NCBI GenBank assembly: GCA_037443885.1
Contig: JBBINN010000008.1
Coordinates: 1-33,088, forward strand
DNA: 33,088 bases
Direction: 5' to 3'
Origin: SG8-30 sp037443885
Lineage (GTDB): Bacteria > Pseudomonadota > Gammaproteobacteria > Steroidobacterales > Steroidobacteraceae
A program made the translations under genes and the position numbers. Position 1 is the first letter of the stretch, and every line of letters begins with the position of its first letter. Shown here piece by piece: positions 1 through 10,085 of this stretch. Below the pieces are notes generated by a model that worked only from the letters and a program-made list of their open reading frames with translations, was not told the DNA's origin and did not search any database.

Positions 1-825
1 CTGCCGGTCACCGACTGCTGCCCGGGTTTCGGGTCGGTCGCTAAGTACGTCGCGGTGTCGACGCTCGAGGCCTCCTTCGACGTCGCGTCCATGGCGCGCA
101 CGTCCACGAAGGTCTTCATCCTCGAAGTGATGGGCCGCCACGCGGGCTGGATCGCCGCCGCGGGCGGGCTCGCGGCGCGCAAAGCCGGCGACCCGCCGCA
201 CATCATCCTGTTCCCGGAGATCGCCTTCGACCGCGAGCGTTTCCTCGCCCGCGTGAAACAGACGGTGGAGACCATGGGCTACTGCGTGATCGTGGCCTCC
301 GAGGGCACGAAGGATGCCGAGGGCCGGTTCCTCGCCGACATGGGCACCCGCGACGCCTTCGGCCACGTGCAGCTCGGCGGGGTCGCGCCGACGCTCGCCG
401 CGATGGTCAAGGACTCGCTGGGCTACAAGTACCACTGGGCGCTCGCCGACTACCTGCAGCGCTCGGCGCGCCACATCGCCTCGAAGGTGGACGTGGAGCA
501 GGCCTATGCCGTCGGCAAGGCGGCCGTGGAGTTCGCGCTCGCCGGCCAGAACTCGATCATGCCCGTGATCCTGCGAAAGTCCTCGAAGCCCTACCGCTGG
601 ACCATCGGTTCCGTGCCCATCGCCGAGGTTGCCAACAAGGAGAAGATGGTGCCGAGGCACTACATCACCGGGGACGGCTTCGGCATCACTGCCGCGGGCC
701 GCCGTTACCTCGAGCCGCTCATCGCGGGTGAGGCCTACCCCCCTTACCGCGACGGCCTGCCGGACTACGTCCGCCTGAAGAACGCCAGGGTCAGGAAGCG
801 GCTGAAAACCACCTTCGTGATATGA
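1..825 (+). CDS. pfp: Pyrophosphate-dependent 6-phosphofructokinase, C-terminal part
   Basis: The frame is open from base 1, so the 5' end lies outside the window; 274 residues remain, about two thirds of a usual PPi-PFK. The enzyme interconverts fructose 6-phosphate and fructose 1,6-bisphosphate with PPi as phosphoryl donor, in the cytoplasm. Seen: a PGFGSVAKY segment near residue 9, the TSTKVF stretch followed by MGRHAGW (family substrate-binding motif), and a C-terminus ending in GLPDYVRLKN. These resemble methanotroph-type PPi-PFKs. The GGDD/GGDG residues that separate PPi from ATP enzymes lie upstream and cannot be read, so the PPi call rests on overall similarity and on the H+-pyrophosphatase gene that starts 67 bases downstream on the same strand. 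An ATP-using member of the same family is the main alternative. Confidence 0.85.
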   Translation: MPVTDCCPGFGSVAKYVAVSTLEASFDVASMARTSTKVFILEVMGRHAGWIAAAGGLAARKAGDPPHIILFPEIAFDRERFLARVKQTVETMGYCVIVASEGTKDAEGRFLADMGTRDAFGHVQLGGVAPTLAAMVKDSLGYKYHWALADYLQRSARHIASKVDVEQAYAVGKAAVEFALAGQNSIMPVILRKSSKPYRWTIGSVPIAEVANKEKMVPRHYITGDGFGITAAGRRYLEPLIAGEAYPPYRDGLPDYVRLKNARVRKRLKTTFVI

Positions 826-892
826 TTTCAAAGTTTACGCGGCCGCTGCCGCGCCCTATTCAAACGTAGAGTCCCCGGGGAGGTCCTCCTAA

Positions 893-2935
<2,043 letters not shown>

Positions 2936-2957
2936 GGCTTGTCCCCTTCGCCATTGG

Positions 2958-2986
2958 AAAGGCCCCGGCATGCCGGGGCCTTTTTT
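2958..2986 (+). terminator. Rho-independent terminator after hppA
   Basis: A perfect 26-base inverted repeat (2958-2983, arms AAAGGCCCCGGCA and its complement) followed by a run of six T (2981-2986). It ends the pfp-hppA unit and separates it from the sigma factor gene. Confidence 0.92.
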
Positions 2987-3115
2987 CTTGCGGGTCACCC
3001 GTCCGTAGCCCGGCATGCGTGCCGCTGCGGCCCGAGTGGCCCTGGTTTGCGACCTTCATGCATATCCTGCACAAGACCCATTGACAGCGGCTGGCGCGTG
3101 GATTTTCCTCCCGCC

Positions 3116-3712
3116 ATGCAAGCATCCGATGCGATGGAACGTATCACCGCCCTCCTCGGTGAGGCGCAGGACGGCCGGCCGGAGGCGCTGCAAGAGGTGG
3201 TGTCGCTCGTATACCCGGAACTGCTGCGCCGGGCGCAGGCTCAGGTGCGCACCTATTACCGTGGCGGCGCGCCGAGCCCGACGCTCGAGCCCGCGGCGCT
3301 GGTCAGCGAAGCCTACCTCAGGCTCATCAAGCAGCGCGCACGCTTCGACAATCGCGGCCACTTCTTCGCCATCGTCTCACAGCTGATGCTCAGGGTGCTG
3401 CTCGACCACGAGCGCGCGCAAGGCCGCCGCAAGCGGGGCGGCGACTACGTGCGCGTCTCGCTGAGCGAGGCGGGCGAGCTGCCCGTCGGCCAGAACTGCT
3501 CCGTCGAGGCGTTCGCCGAGGCGCTCGAGCGGCTCGTGACCCTCAACGGTCGCGCGGCGGACATCGTGAAGGCGCGGCTCCTGTGGGGCCTCACTGTGCC
3601 GGAGATCGCCGAGGCGTTCGAGATGTCCAGCCGCACGGTCGAGCGCGACCTTGCCTTCGCGCAGCGCTGGCTCACGTTGGAGCTCAGGAGCGACTGGAGC
3701 GGCCGGCCGTGA
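3116..3712 (+). CDS. ECF-like RNA polymerase sigma factor (kinase-linked type)
   Basis: A 198-residue protein of the sigma-70 type annotated elsewhere as TIGR02999 (ECF-like). Region sigma-2 is at about 25-105, with ALVSEAYLRLIKQ (61-73) as the 2.2 segment; sigma-4 is at about 135-190 with the helix-turn-helix LTVPEIAEAFEMSSRTVERDL. The usual acidic residue before LV in region 2.2 is Ala here, as I recall for ECF groups controlled by Ser/Thr kinases rather than anti-sigma factors. The ATG at 3116 was chosen; a second in-frame ATG at 3134 is equally possible, and neither has a clear ribosome site. Its stop overlaps the start of the kinase gene (GTGA at 3709-3712). No anti-sigma factor gene is adjacent. 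Target promoters are unknown. Confidence 0.88.
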   Translation: MQASDAMERITALLGEAQDGRPEALQEVVSLVYPELLRRAQAQVRTYYRGGAPSPTLEPAALVSEAYLRLIKQRARFDNRGHFFAIVSQLMLRVLLDHERAQGRRKRGGDYVRVSLSEAGELPVGQNCSVEAFAEALERLVTLNGRAADIVKARLLWGLTVPEIAEAFEMSSRTVERDLAFAQRWLTLELRSDWSGRP

Positions 3713-6090
3713 CGCCGGAGCAGTACGCGCGCGCGCAGGCGCTGTTCGAAGCCGTGCAGGACCTGCCCGCGAAGGACCGCGCCGCCCGGCTTGAGGAACG
3801 GTGCCCGGACGACGCTGCCCTGCGCGCGCGGGTGCTCGCGCTGCTCGACGCCGATCCCGCGTGCCTGCCCCGGCTCGACGCCCTCGTGCACGAGGCGCTG
3901 TTCACGCACCCGGGTGACGTCGTCGGTCCCTACCGGCTCGCGCGCAGACTCGGTGAGGGCGGCATGGGCGAAGTGTGGCTCGCCGCGCAGTCCGAACCGA
4001 TCCGGCGCCAGGTGGCGCTCAAGCTGATCAAGCCGGGCATGGATTCTCGGCGTGTCATCGCGCGCTTCGAGGCGGAGCGGCGCGCGCTCGGGCTGATGGA
4101 TCACCCGGCGATCGCCCGCATCTTCGACGCGGGGTTCACGCCGCGCGGCCTGCCCTACTTCGCGATGGAGTACGTCGACGGCCAGCCGATCACTGCCTAC
4201 TGCGACGCGGAGCGGATGCCGCTGCGGGCTCGTCTCGAGCTCTTCGCCCGCGTCTGCGCGGGTGTGCAGCACGCGCACCAGCGCGCCGTGCTGCACCGCG
4301 ACCTCAAGCCCTTGAACGTCCTGGTGCGGCGCATCGACGGCGAGGCCGCTCCCACCATCATCGACTTCGGCATCGCCAAGGCGCTGCAGGAGCCGCCCGC
4401 CGGGCAGCCGCTGCAGACGGAGTACGGCGCGGTCATCGGCACCCCGGAATACATGAGCCCCGAGCGGCTGCGCGGCGACGAGGCCGCGCCCGACACGCGC
4501 GCCGACGTCTTCTCGCTCGGCATGATCCTGTGCGAGCTGCTGGTGGGCGCGCTGCCATACCCCGCCGCGGACAAGCGGTCCGGGCCAAGCGGGACGCCGG
4601 CGCACGGCGTCCAGGAACGCTCGCCGACCACGCCGAGCGCACTGCTGCGCACCGTTCCCGACGCCGGGGCCATTGCGAGCCTGCGCTCGGCCAGCGTCCC
4701 GGCGCTGCGGGCGACGCTGCGGCGCGACCTCGACTGGATCGTGACGAAGGCCGTGGCGCCGGAGATCGAGCGACGCTACGCGTCGGTCGAGGATCTGGCG
4801 CAGGACGTGATGCGCTACCTGCGCTCGGAGCCGGTGACCGCCCGGCCCCCGAGTGTGGCCTACCTTGCCTCGCGCTTCGTGCGCCGGCATCGCCTCGGCG
4901 TCGCGGCCGCTGTCGTCGGTATCGCGCTGCTCACGGCCGGCGTGACGGGCACGGCGGTCGGATTCTTCAAGGCCCGGAAGGCGGAAGCCGAGGCTCGCCG
5001 CGACGCCGCCGTGGCCGAAGAGTCGCTCGCGTTCCTGGTGGACCTCTTCCGGACTGCCGACCCGCTGAGCGGCGGAAGCCCGAACCTCACCGCGAGGCAG
5101 ATGCTGGACGCCGGCGTCGAGCAGCTGCGGCAGGACCGGAATCTCGACCCCGTGGCGCGGGCCCGTCTCAAGCAGGCGATCGGCTACAGCTACTTCGCCG
5201 CGTTCGACGTCGAGGCCGCCAAGGGTGTGCTCAGGGAAGCCCTCGAGGAGCAGCGCGCTGAGCTGGGCGATACCCACCCGCAGACGCTGCGCACGGAGCG
5301 CTTGCTCGCCGAACTGTATTGGACGGTCGGGCCGCTGGACGAGGCGGAGATCCGTGCCCGCCGGGCGGTCGAGGGCCTGCGCAGCGCCCTCGGGCCCGAG
5401 GACCCGGCCACGCTCGACGCGGAGGGCATGCTGCTCGAGGTCATGATGCGGCAGGGCCGCCGTGACGAGGCCCTGCCACTGGCCGAGGATCTGTTGCGAC
5501 GCAACGCCGCCGTACTCGGCGTCGACGCCTTGCCGACCGCCGAGGCGCTGTCCCGTGTCGCGAGCCTGAGGCTGCGGACCGGCAACCTCGAAGCCGCGGA
5601 GCGCCTGCATGGGGATGCGCTTCGTATCCGGCGCCTGCGGCTCGGCCCGGATCACGTCAAGACACTGCAGTCGGAGCTCGCGCTCGCGGACGTCGCGCTG
5701 GCGCGCGGAGACCTGCTGACGGCCGAATCGAGCTACCGCCGCGCCGTCAGGGACATCGAGGCGCGCTGGGGTCCGACGACCAAGCCTGCATACCGAATGC
5801 ACGAGCGCCTCGGCGCGGTGCTCGCCACCGCCGGGCGCTGGGCAGAGGCGCGGGACGAGTACCGCCACGCGCTGGCCGGCTACCGCGCGATGCTGCGGCC
5901 CGACCATCCGGACGTGCTCGCAGTGGCGCTCCAGCTCGGCCGCGCGGAGGCGGCGCTCGGCGCCGCGGATGCGGCAGCTGCGTTGTTCAGGGAGTCCTGC
6001 GAGGGCCGGCGCGCGCAGTTCGGCGATGCGCACGAGCTCACGGTCGCATCGTGCACGGCCCTGTCGCAACTCATGCCGCAAGCTCGCTGA
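3709..6090 (+). CDS. Transmembrane Ser/Thr protein kinase with TPR repeats
   Basis: A 793-residue Hanks-type kinase. Kinase domain about 75-350: glycine loop LGEGGMGEVW (81-90), ATP lysine K105 in VALKLIK, catalytic HRDLKPLN with D198, DFG at 219-221, and GTPEYMSPE in the activation segment, so all catalytic residues are present. A Ser/Pro-rich insert lies near residues 290-315. One membrane span (about 396-421) is followed by roughly 370 residues of kinesin-light-chain-like TPR helices, predicted outside the membrane (periplasm), which could sense a protein or peptide. The GTG start overlaps the sigma factor stop by four bases, implying coupled translation. It is therefore likely to phosphorylate and control that sigma factor; this is inference from context. 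Confidence 0.93.
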   Translation: MTPEQYARAQALFEAVQDLPAKDRAARLEERCPDDAALRARVLALLDADPACLPRLDALVHEALFTHPGDVVGPYRLARRLGEGGMGEVWLAAQSEPIRRQVALKLIKPGMDSRRVIARFEAERRALGLMDHPAIARIFDAGFTPRGLPYFAMEYVDGQPITAYCDAERMPLRARLELFARVCAGVQHAHQRAVLHRDLKPLNVLVRRIDGEAAPTIIDFGIAKALQEPPAGQPLQTEYGAVIGTPEYMSPERLRGDEAAPDTRADVFSLGMILCELLVGALPYPAADKRSGPSGTPAHGVQERSPTTPSALLRTVPDAGAIASLRSASVPALRATLRRDLDWIVTKAVAPEIERRYASVEDLAQDVMRYLRSEPVTARPPSVAYLASRFVRRHRLGVAAAVVGIALLTAGVTGTAVGFFKARKAEAEARRDAAVAEESLAFLVDLFRTADPLSGGSPNLTARQMLDAGVEQLRQDRNLDPVARARLKQAIGYSYFAAFDVEAAKGVLREALEEQRAELGDTHPQTLRTERLLAELYWTVGPLDEAEIRARRAVEGLRSALGPEDPATLDAEGMLLEVMMRQGRRDEALPLAEDLLRRNAAVLGVDALPTAEALSRVASLRLRTGNLEAAERLHGDALRIRRLRLGPDHVKTLQSELALADVALARGDLLTAESSYRRAVRDIEARWGPTTKPAYRMHERLGAVLATAGRWAEARDEYRHALAGYRAMLRPDHPDVLAVALQLGRAEAALGAADAAAALFRESCEGRRAQFGDAHELTVASCTALSQLMPQAR

Positions 6091-6091
6091 C

Positions 6092-6118
6092 GCCTTCGAT
6101 CGAAGGCCGGGAGGCCTT
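6092..6118. other. Two overlapping, mutually exclusive hairpins after the kinase gene
   Basis: A perfect 16-base palindrome (GCCTTCGATCGAAGGC, 6092-6107) begins one base after the kinase stop. Its right arm is shared with a second hairpin, AAGGCC-GGGA-GGCCTT (6103-6118), with a GNRA-like loop. Only one can form at a time. There is no T-tract, so a terminator is uncertain; a protein-binding palindrome is possible. The rest of 6119-6355 holds nothing I can name. Confidence 0.4.
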
Positions 6119-6355
6119 GCGGCTGACCTGCCGCGACCTCCACGCTGCATCCCGCCATTCCCCGGTTCCGGTGGCCGTTGCTCCAACGCCCATCACCAAA
6201 ACCGCGCGCGGCATGGCGGGTTCGGCCGCCCGTTGACGCGTCTTGTCCAAGGGCACTGGAAACGCCGCCGGGAGGGGCCGGCGCATCCGGCCTCGACGGA
6301 TCGGGAGATTCTGTCAAGTCCGGCCTTCGAGTCGGCGCGAGATCAACAACAGCGT

Positions 6356-6360
6356 GGAGG
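6356..6360 (+). promoter_or_regulatory. Ribosome binding site that sets the start of the secreted protein
   Basis: GGAGG lies 8 bases before the GTG at 6369. It favours this start over the in-frame ATG at 6243, which would add 42 Arg/Gly-rich residues ahead of an otherwise clean signal peptide. Confidence 0.75.
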
Positions 6361-6368
6361 ACAGCTTC

Positions 6369-6956
6369 GTGAACAGTCTGCATCGCCTTGCGGCAACGGC
6401 CATCGTTGGCCTGATGACGACCCAGGGAACCGCCTGGGCCAGCGGCAACAGCGGCATCAATCCCGATCCGGTCGGCACCTGGCTGCTCGACGTCACCTTC
6501 CTGAGCGGCAACCCGCCGACGTTCAAGGAAATGATCACGCTGCACGCCAACGGCACGGTCACGGAAACCAACACGACGCTCAACGGCGCGAGCGGGTTCC
6601 TGCCGCAGCCCGTCTTCAACCTGGTGGGCAGCGACGGTCAGGGCGCCTGGAGGCGGCTGCCCGGCGGGAGGATCGGCCTGTCGGTCACCAAGCTCGTGTT
6701 CTGCGGACCGGCGCCTTCGCTGATCCCCCTCCCGCCACCGGCTCCGCCACTGGAAATCTGCGGCGGCTCATCCGGCGCACTGCCAGGAACACACATCGGC
6801 TATCTGCGCGTCACGTGGCAGGCCACGGTTTCCGGCGGCCAGCTGAAGGTCGCCCCGAGCGACTCCAGGACCGAGCTGATCCTCGATCCGGAAAACCCGA
6901 GGGGGCCGGGGATCGATTTCGGGCCAGCCTCCGCGAGCGGCAAGCGGCTGCACTGA
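6369..6956 (+). CDS. Secreted lipocalin-like hypothetical protein
   Basis: A 195-residue protein I cannot assign to a named family. A Sec signal peptide with cleavage after TAWA (about residue 24) predicts export. The mature part looks beta-rich: PVGTWLLDVTF near 35-45 has the Gly-x-Trp look of the first lipocalin/calycin strand, and GTVTETNTTLNG continues in the same style. Residues 112-131 form a Pro-rich loop bounded by two cysteines (C112, C131) that could form a disulfide. It lies 278 bases after the kinase gene on the same strand and might belong to the sigma-kinase regulon, but nothing in the sequence shows this. Function unknown. Confidence 0.75.
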   Translation: MNSLHRLAATAIVGLMTTQGTAWASGNSGINPDPVGTWLLDVTFLSGNPPTFKEMITLHANGTVTETNTTLNGASGFLPQPVFNLVGSDGQGAWRRLPGGRIGLSVTKLVFCGPAPSLIPLPPPAPPLEICGGSSGALPGTHIGYLRVTWQATVSGGQLKVAPSDSRTELILDPENPRGPGIDFGPASASGKRLH

Positions 6957-6976
6957 CCGGCGTTGTTCACGCAGGG

Positions 6977-7011
6977 TCCGGTCCCCCGCACGCGGAGTGA
7001 GGTGGACCGGA
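6977..7011. terminator. Hairpin at a convergent junction
   Basis: Arms TCCGGTCC (6977-6984) and GGACCGGA (7004-7011), a perfect 8-bp stem with a 19-base loop, between the convergent secreted-protein and TraB/GumN genes. There is no T-tract; a weak bidirectional terminator or mRNA end is possible. Confidence 0.35.
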
Positions 7012-7056
7012 GCGCAATACTTTGCCGGCAATCGGGCCGGGCGTGCCGCGGTGGAA

Positions 7057-8214
7057 CTAGGGCGCCTCGACCCGGTAGCCGCGCGACTCGAGCTGCGCCA
7101 CGAGGCCGTCCTCCTGCAGGAGCTGGCTCATCCAGACGACTGCCACGGTCGACGCATTCCGGGCGAGTGCATCCTCGGCCGCGGTGAGCCAGGCATCCGC
7201 CAGGCGCGCCGGCAGGTCGGCCAGCCCGCGGGACTGCAGCAGCTCCGAGCCGGTGACGACCGCGAGGCAGGCGCCGGCCTGGTCCACCGGCGCGAGCTCG
7301 CGCAGCACGGCGACCTCGCCGGTCGCCCAGGCGTTGGCGCGCACGCGCATGAGATCGAGGTCCGACTCGAGCCGCTCGATCGTCTTCGCGAAGCACTCGA
7401 GGTCCTCGAGCTCCGATTTCTTGAACTCCCGGATGAGATCGCGTGGCTTGTCCAGCGGCACGTTGACGACCGGGCGGGTGATGACCAGCTTGCGCTTCTT
7501 CGCCGCTTTCTCGACGGCCGGCCAGATCACGTTGTTGCGCTCGAGGCCGGCCTCGCCGATGGCTTCGCGGTACAGCTCGCCGGCCGCGAAAATCGGCCGC
7601 CACTTCTCCACGCCGCGATCGTTGCCGAGGTAGCGCTGCTTCAGCAGCAGCCAACGCGCGTAAAGCTCCGGCGGCACCAGTTCCTGCAGCGTCTCGCCGT
7701 TCGGGTTCTGCCGGATCCCGACCAGCGAGGGCAGCAGCAGGGCGCCCCGCACGACGCCCACGTTGGTGTCCACGCCGGGTGGCGCGATCACCTCGGTGGA
7801 CTGGGCGAGCGCGCGCTCGAGAGCCGGCGAGCGCCACTGCATGCGCTTGGGCAGCGGCCCGTAGCTGCCCAGGATCCACAGCACGTGCTCGCCTTCGGCA
7901 GTCGATGCCGTAACGCGCCAGAGCCCCGGGCCGGGCTGCTCGCCACTGACCAGCAGTTCCTCGAAGAGGGTCGGACCCGTCTCCTGCGCGGACTCCGGCT
8001 GTGGCTCGTTCAAGGGCTCTTCGCCAGGCACCGGCTCCGTCGCCACTCCCGGCAGCGGCTCCGACCCATGTTCGGGCGCTTCCGCTGGCGCGGTCGCTGG
8101 CACCTCTGCCACCGTTGCCACCGCAGCGGCTGCCGCCTCGGCAGCATTCGTGACGGCGGACAGGGCGGGCGAAAGCAGCCCGAGGACCGCGATAAGGCCG
8201 AGGTCACGCAACAT
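7057..8214 (-). CDS. TraB/GumN family protein with degenerate metal motif
   Basis: A 385-residue protein with an N-terminal signal sequence (about 1-25), then an Ala/Pro/Glu-rich linker to about residue 80, then a TraB/GumN (Tiki-like) domain. Recognisable parts are the strand VLWILGSYG (111-119), the helix SPALERALAQ, and the C-terminal ALARNASTVAVVWMSQLLQEDGLVAQLESRGY, which matches the family ending. The family's conserved GxxH (usually GTxH), thought to bind metal in Tiki proteases, reads GSYG here (116-119), so peptidase activity is doubtful. The ATG at 8214 is chosen because it starts the signal sequence; the open frame continues upstream only as the antisense of the neighbouring glycosyltransferase. 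It is divergent from that gene. Likely periplasmic. Confidence 0.8.
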   Translation of the reverse strand: MLRDLGLIAVLGLLSPALSAVTNAAEAAAAAVATVAEVPATAPAEAPEHGSEPLPGVATEPVPGEEPLNEPQPESAQETGPTLFEELLVSGEQPGPGLWRVTASTAEGEHVLWILGSYGPLPKRMQWRSPALERALAQSTEVIAPPGVDTNVGVVRGALLLPSLVGIRQNPNGETLQELVPPELYARWLLLKQRYLGNDRGVEKWRPIFAAGELYREAIGEAGLERNNVIWPAVEKAAKKRKLVITRPVVNVPLDKPRDLIREFKKSELEDLECFAKTIERLESDLDLMRVRANAWATGEVAVLRELAPVDQAGACLAVVTGSELLQSRGLADLPARLADAWLTAAEDALARNASTVAVVWMSQLLQEDGLVAQLESRGYRVEAP

Positions 8215-8293
8215 CCATTCACCATGGTTCCCAAGACCGCCGGCGGGCCGGATAGTTGCGCTGCGGGAAGCACGGCACGCAACGGAAGGCGCC

Positions 8294-9451
8294 ATGGGCT
8301 CGCGGGCACCGCCCGACTTCGGCATATTGTCAGCCCGCGCCCCCGGGCGCCGCCTGCAGCGAAGACACTTGCCTCGCCACCCTGACAGGACCACCGACCG
8401 CCCGCTCCTCGTCCGTTGCGGCGCAATGGGCGACATGATTCTCGTCACCCCGATCGTGCTTGCACTCCACCACCGTTTCGGGGCGCCAGTCGACATCGTG
8501 TCGAGCGGCGCCTGGGTTCGACCGCTGCTCGACGGCCAGGAAGGCGTCGGGCGCATCTTCCTGCTCGACTCGAGGCGCCGGCCGTATCTGATGAGCCCCG
8601 ACCAGTGGCGGCTGGTGGCAGAACTCCGAAGGCGGGGCGCAGGGCCGGTGTGGATGTGCGACAGCAACGACCCGACCCATGCGCTGCTGGCGCGCGCCGG
8701 CCTCGGCCCGGACTCCCTGGTCGCCGCGCGCGACCATCCCTTCCGGCCCCGCGAGCACGTCGTGGACCGCTACCTGCGGATGTCGCGGGAGGTGCCCGCC
8801 GCGTTCGCCACGACTGTCCCTCCGCCGGTCGAGGTGGAGCCGCGCCCCTCGCTGCGCGTGGCCGAGGACTGGCGCGCCGATGCGGACCGCTGGCTGGCGG
8901 GCCGCGAGCTCGCGGGCCGACCGGTCGTGCTCCTGCAGGCGGGCAACAAGCGCACCATGCGCCGCTTCGGCCGACGCCAGCGGGCCACCAACGTGAAGTA
9001 CTGGCCCGAGGAGCGCTGGGCCCGTGTCATCGATGGCATCCTGGAACGCGACCCGGGCACCGCCGTGCTGCTGCCTGGCGTCGAGACCGAGAAGGCCTTG
9101 AACGACGACATCCTGCGGCTCGTCACGCGGCCGGGCGCCTTGAACGTCGCGGGCGAGGTGCCGATCCCGCGCCTGCTGGCGCTGCAGGAGCGCGCGCGCG
9201 GCATGGTGTCGGTGGACACCGGGCCCGCGCACTCGGCCGCGGCGCTCGACTGCCCGCTCGTGGACCTGTTCAGCACCGCGGATCCCGACGAGATCGGGCC
9301 GCGAAGCCACGGCGCGCCGGTCGAGATCCTCGGCGGCCGGATCGAGTCCCTGCTAAGCATTCAGGTCGAGGAGGTGCTCGCCGCATGGGATCGCGCAATG
9401 ACCGCCGCAACGCCTGGCCGTCACGGATCCACGGACGCGATCGGCGACTAG
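8294..9451 (+). CDS. Glycosyltransferase family 9 (heptosyltransferase-like)
   Basis: About 385 residues. GT9 enzymes transfer heptose or related sugars from ADP-sugars in LPS core assembly at the inner face of the cytoplasmic membrane. Seen: the N-terminal LLVRCGAMGDMILVTP motif of the first Rossmann half, the second half beginning at VVLLQAGNK, and the late SVDTGPAHSAAALDCPLVDLF signature of the donor site. The start is uncertain: the ATG at 8294 has a GGAAGG site 4 bases away but gives a longer leader than usual; a TTG at 8327 or later is possible since homology begins near base 8397. The sugar and acceptor cannot be told. No other LPS gene is adjacent. Confidence 0.85.
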   Translation: MGSRAPPDFGILSARAPGRRLQRRHLPRHPDRTTDRPLLVRCGAMGDMILVTPIVLALHHRFGAPVDIVSSGAWVRPLLDGQEGVGRIFLLDSRRRPYLMSPDQWRLVAELRRRGAGPVWMCDSNDPTHALLARAGLGPDSLVAARDHPFRPREHVVDRYLRMSREVPAAFATTVPPPVEVEPRPSLRVAEDWRADADRWLAGRELAGRPVVLLQAGNKRTMRRFGRRQRATNVKYWPEERWARVIDGILERDPGTAVLLPGVETEKALNDDILRLVTRPGALNVAGEVPIPRLLALQERARGMVSVDTGPAHSAAALDCPLVDLFSTADPDEIGPRSHGAPVEILGGRIESLLSIQVEEVLAAWDRAMTAATPGRHGSTDAIGD

Positions 9452-9454
9452 GGC

Positions 9455-9475
9455 CTGACGCGCCCCAGGCGTCAG
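9455..9475. terminator. Hairpin at a convergent junction
   Basis: CTGACGC (9455-9461) and GCGTCAG (9469-9475), a 7-bp stem with a 7-base loop, between the GT9 and 4-TM genes; the right arm covers the stop codon of the minus-strand gene. No T-tract. Confidence 0.45.
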
Positions 9476-9960
9476 ACGGTTTCGCGGCGGCGGCGCAGGC
9501 GCGGCCGCCAGACCGCCACCAGGATGTTGGCGAAGGACAGCGCCAGGATGGTCCACAGGCCGATCCACTCCGTCCGCAGGATCGGCGCGAGCAGCGTCGG
9601 ATCGCTGTCGCCCGCGCTCGCGGCCAGCGCGCTGATCTCGGCCGCCTTGCGCGCGCTCGCGTTCACGGTCAGCAGCGTCCCCTCGAACATGGCCACCGTG
9701 GACAGCGCCTTGAGCCAGGGCCAGCCCTGGTCCATGTAGGCACGCGTCGCGGCGATCGCGAGCAGGCCGCTGATCAATACCAGCACCAGCGACGGCAGGA
9801 GCATGTACTTCGTGAGGGCGGCGATGCCCTGCCGAACCGCCGCGTACTCGACCAGCGAGTCCTGCGGCGCGGTGACGACCAGCACGATATAGGCTGCGAG
9901 CGCGCCCATCACGCCGACGGCGCCGACCTCGTGCAGCAGCTTCAGCAGCTTGCGATACAT
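9472..9960 (-). CDS. Four-helix integral membrane protein of unknown function
   Basis: A 162-residue protein with four hydrophobic segments (about 11-30, 48-69, 82-98 and 135-152) and an Arg-rich cytoplasmic tail. It begins MYRKLLKLLHEVGAVG, a pattern reminiscent of DUF2269-type predicted membrane proteins, but I am not certain of the family. The ATG at 9960 is preferred over a start 37 codons upstream because the extra residues are Arg/Gly-rich and unlike a membrane protein. It is convergent with the GT9 gene and divergent from the thiolase-like gene. No function can be given. Confidence 0.7.
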   Translation of the reverse strand: MYRKLLKLLHEVGAVGVMGALAAYIVLVVTAPQDSLVEYAAVRQGIAALTKYMLLPSLVLVLISGLLAIAATRAYMDQGWPWLKALSTVAMFEGTLLTVNASARKAAEISALAASAGDSDPTLLAPILRTEWIGLWTILALSFANILVAVWRPRLRRRRETV

Positions 9961-10085
9961 GGCCCGGAGTGTAGTGCCCGCGCGGGCGGTGTCGCCAGAC
10001 CACCGCCCCTGAACTGGACAGGGAGCGGTGACTCTTCCGCTTGCCCGTCGGTTAACATGCGCTGTCCCCACACGAGAGCCGCCGC

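Noticed and set aside
3081..3109. Perfect TTGACA ahead of the sigma factor gene
   Set aside because: No acceptable -10 box at 16-18 bases; left out as a promoter.
3445..6186. Minus-strand open frame of 913 codons
   Set aside because: Antisense to the sigma factor and kinase genes, whose motifs are unmistakable; composition typical of a shadow frame.
8215..8667. N-terminal extension of the TraB/GumN gene
   Set aside because: Overlaps the GT9 gene on the other strand; the signal peptide begins at the ATG at 8214.
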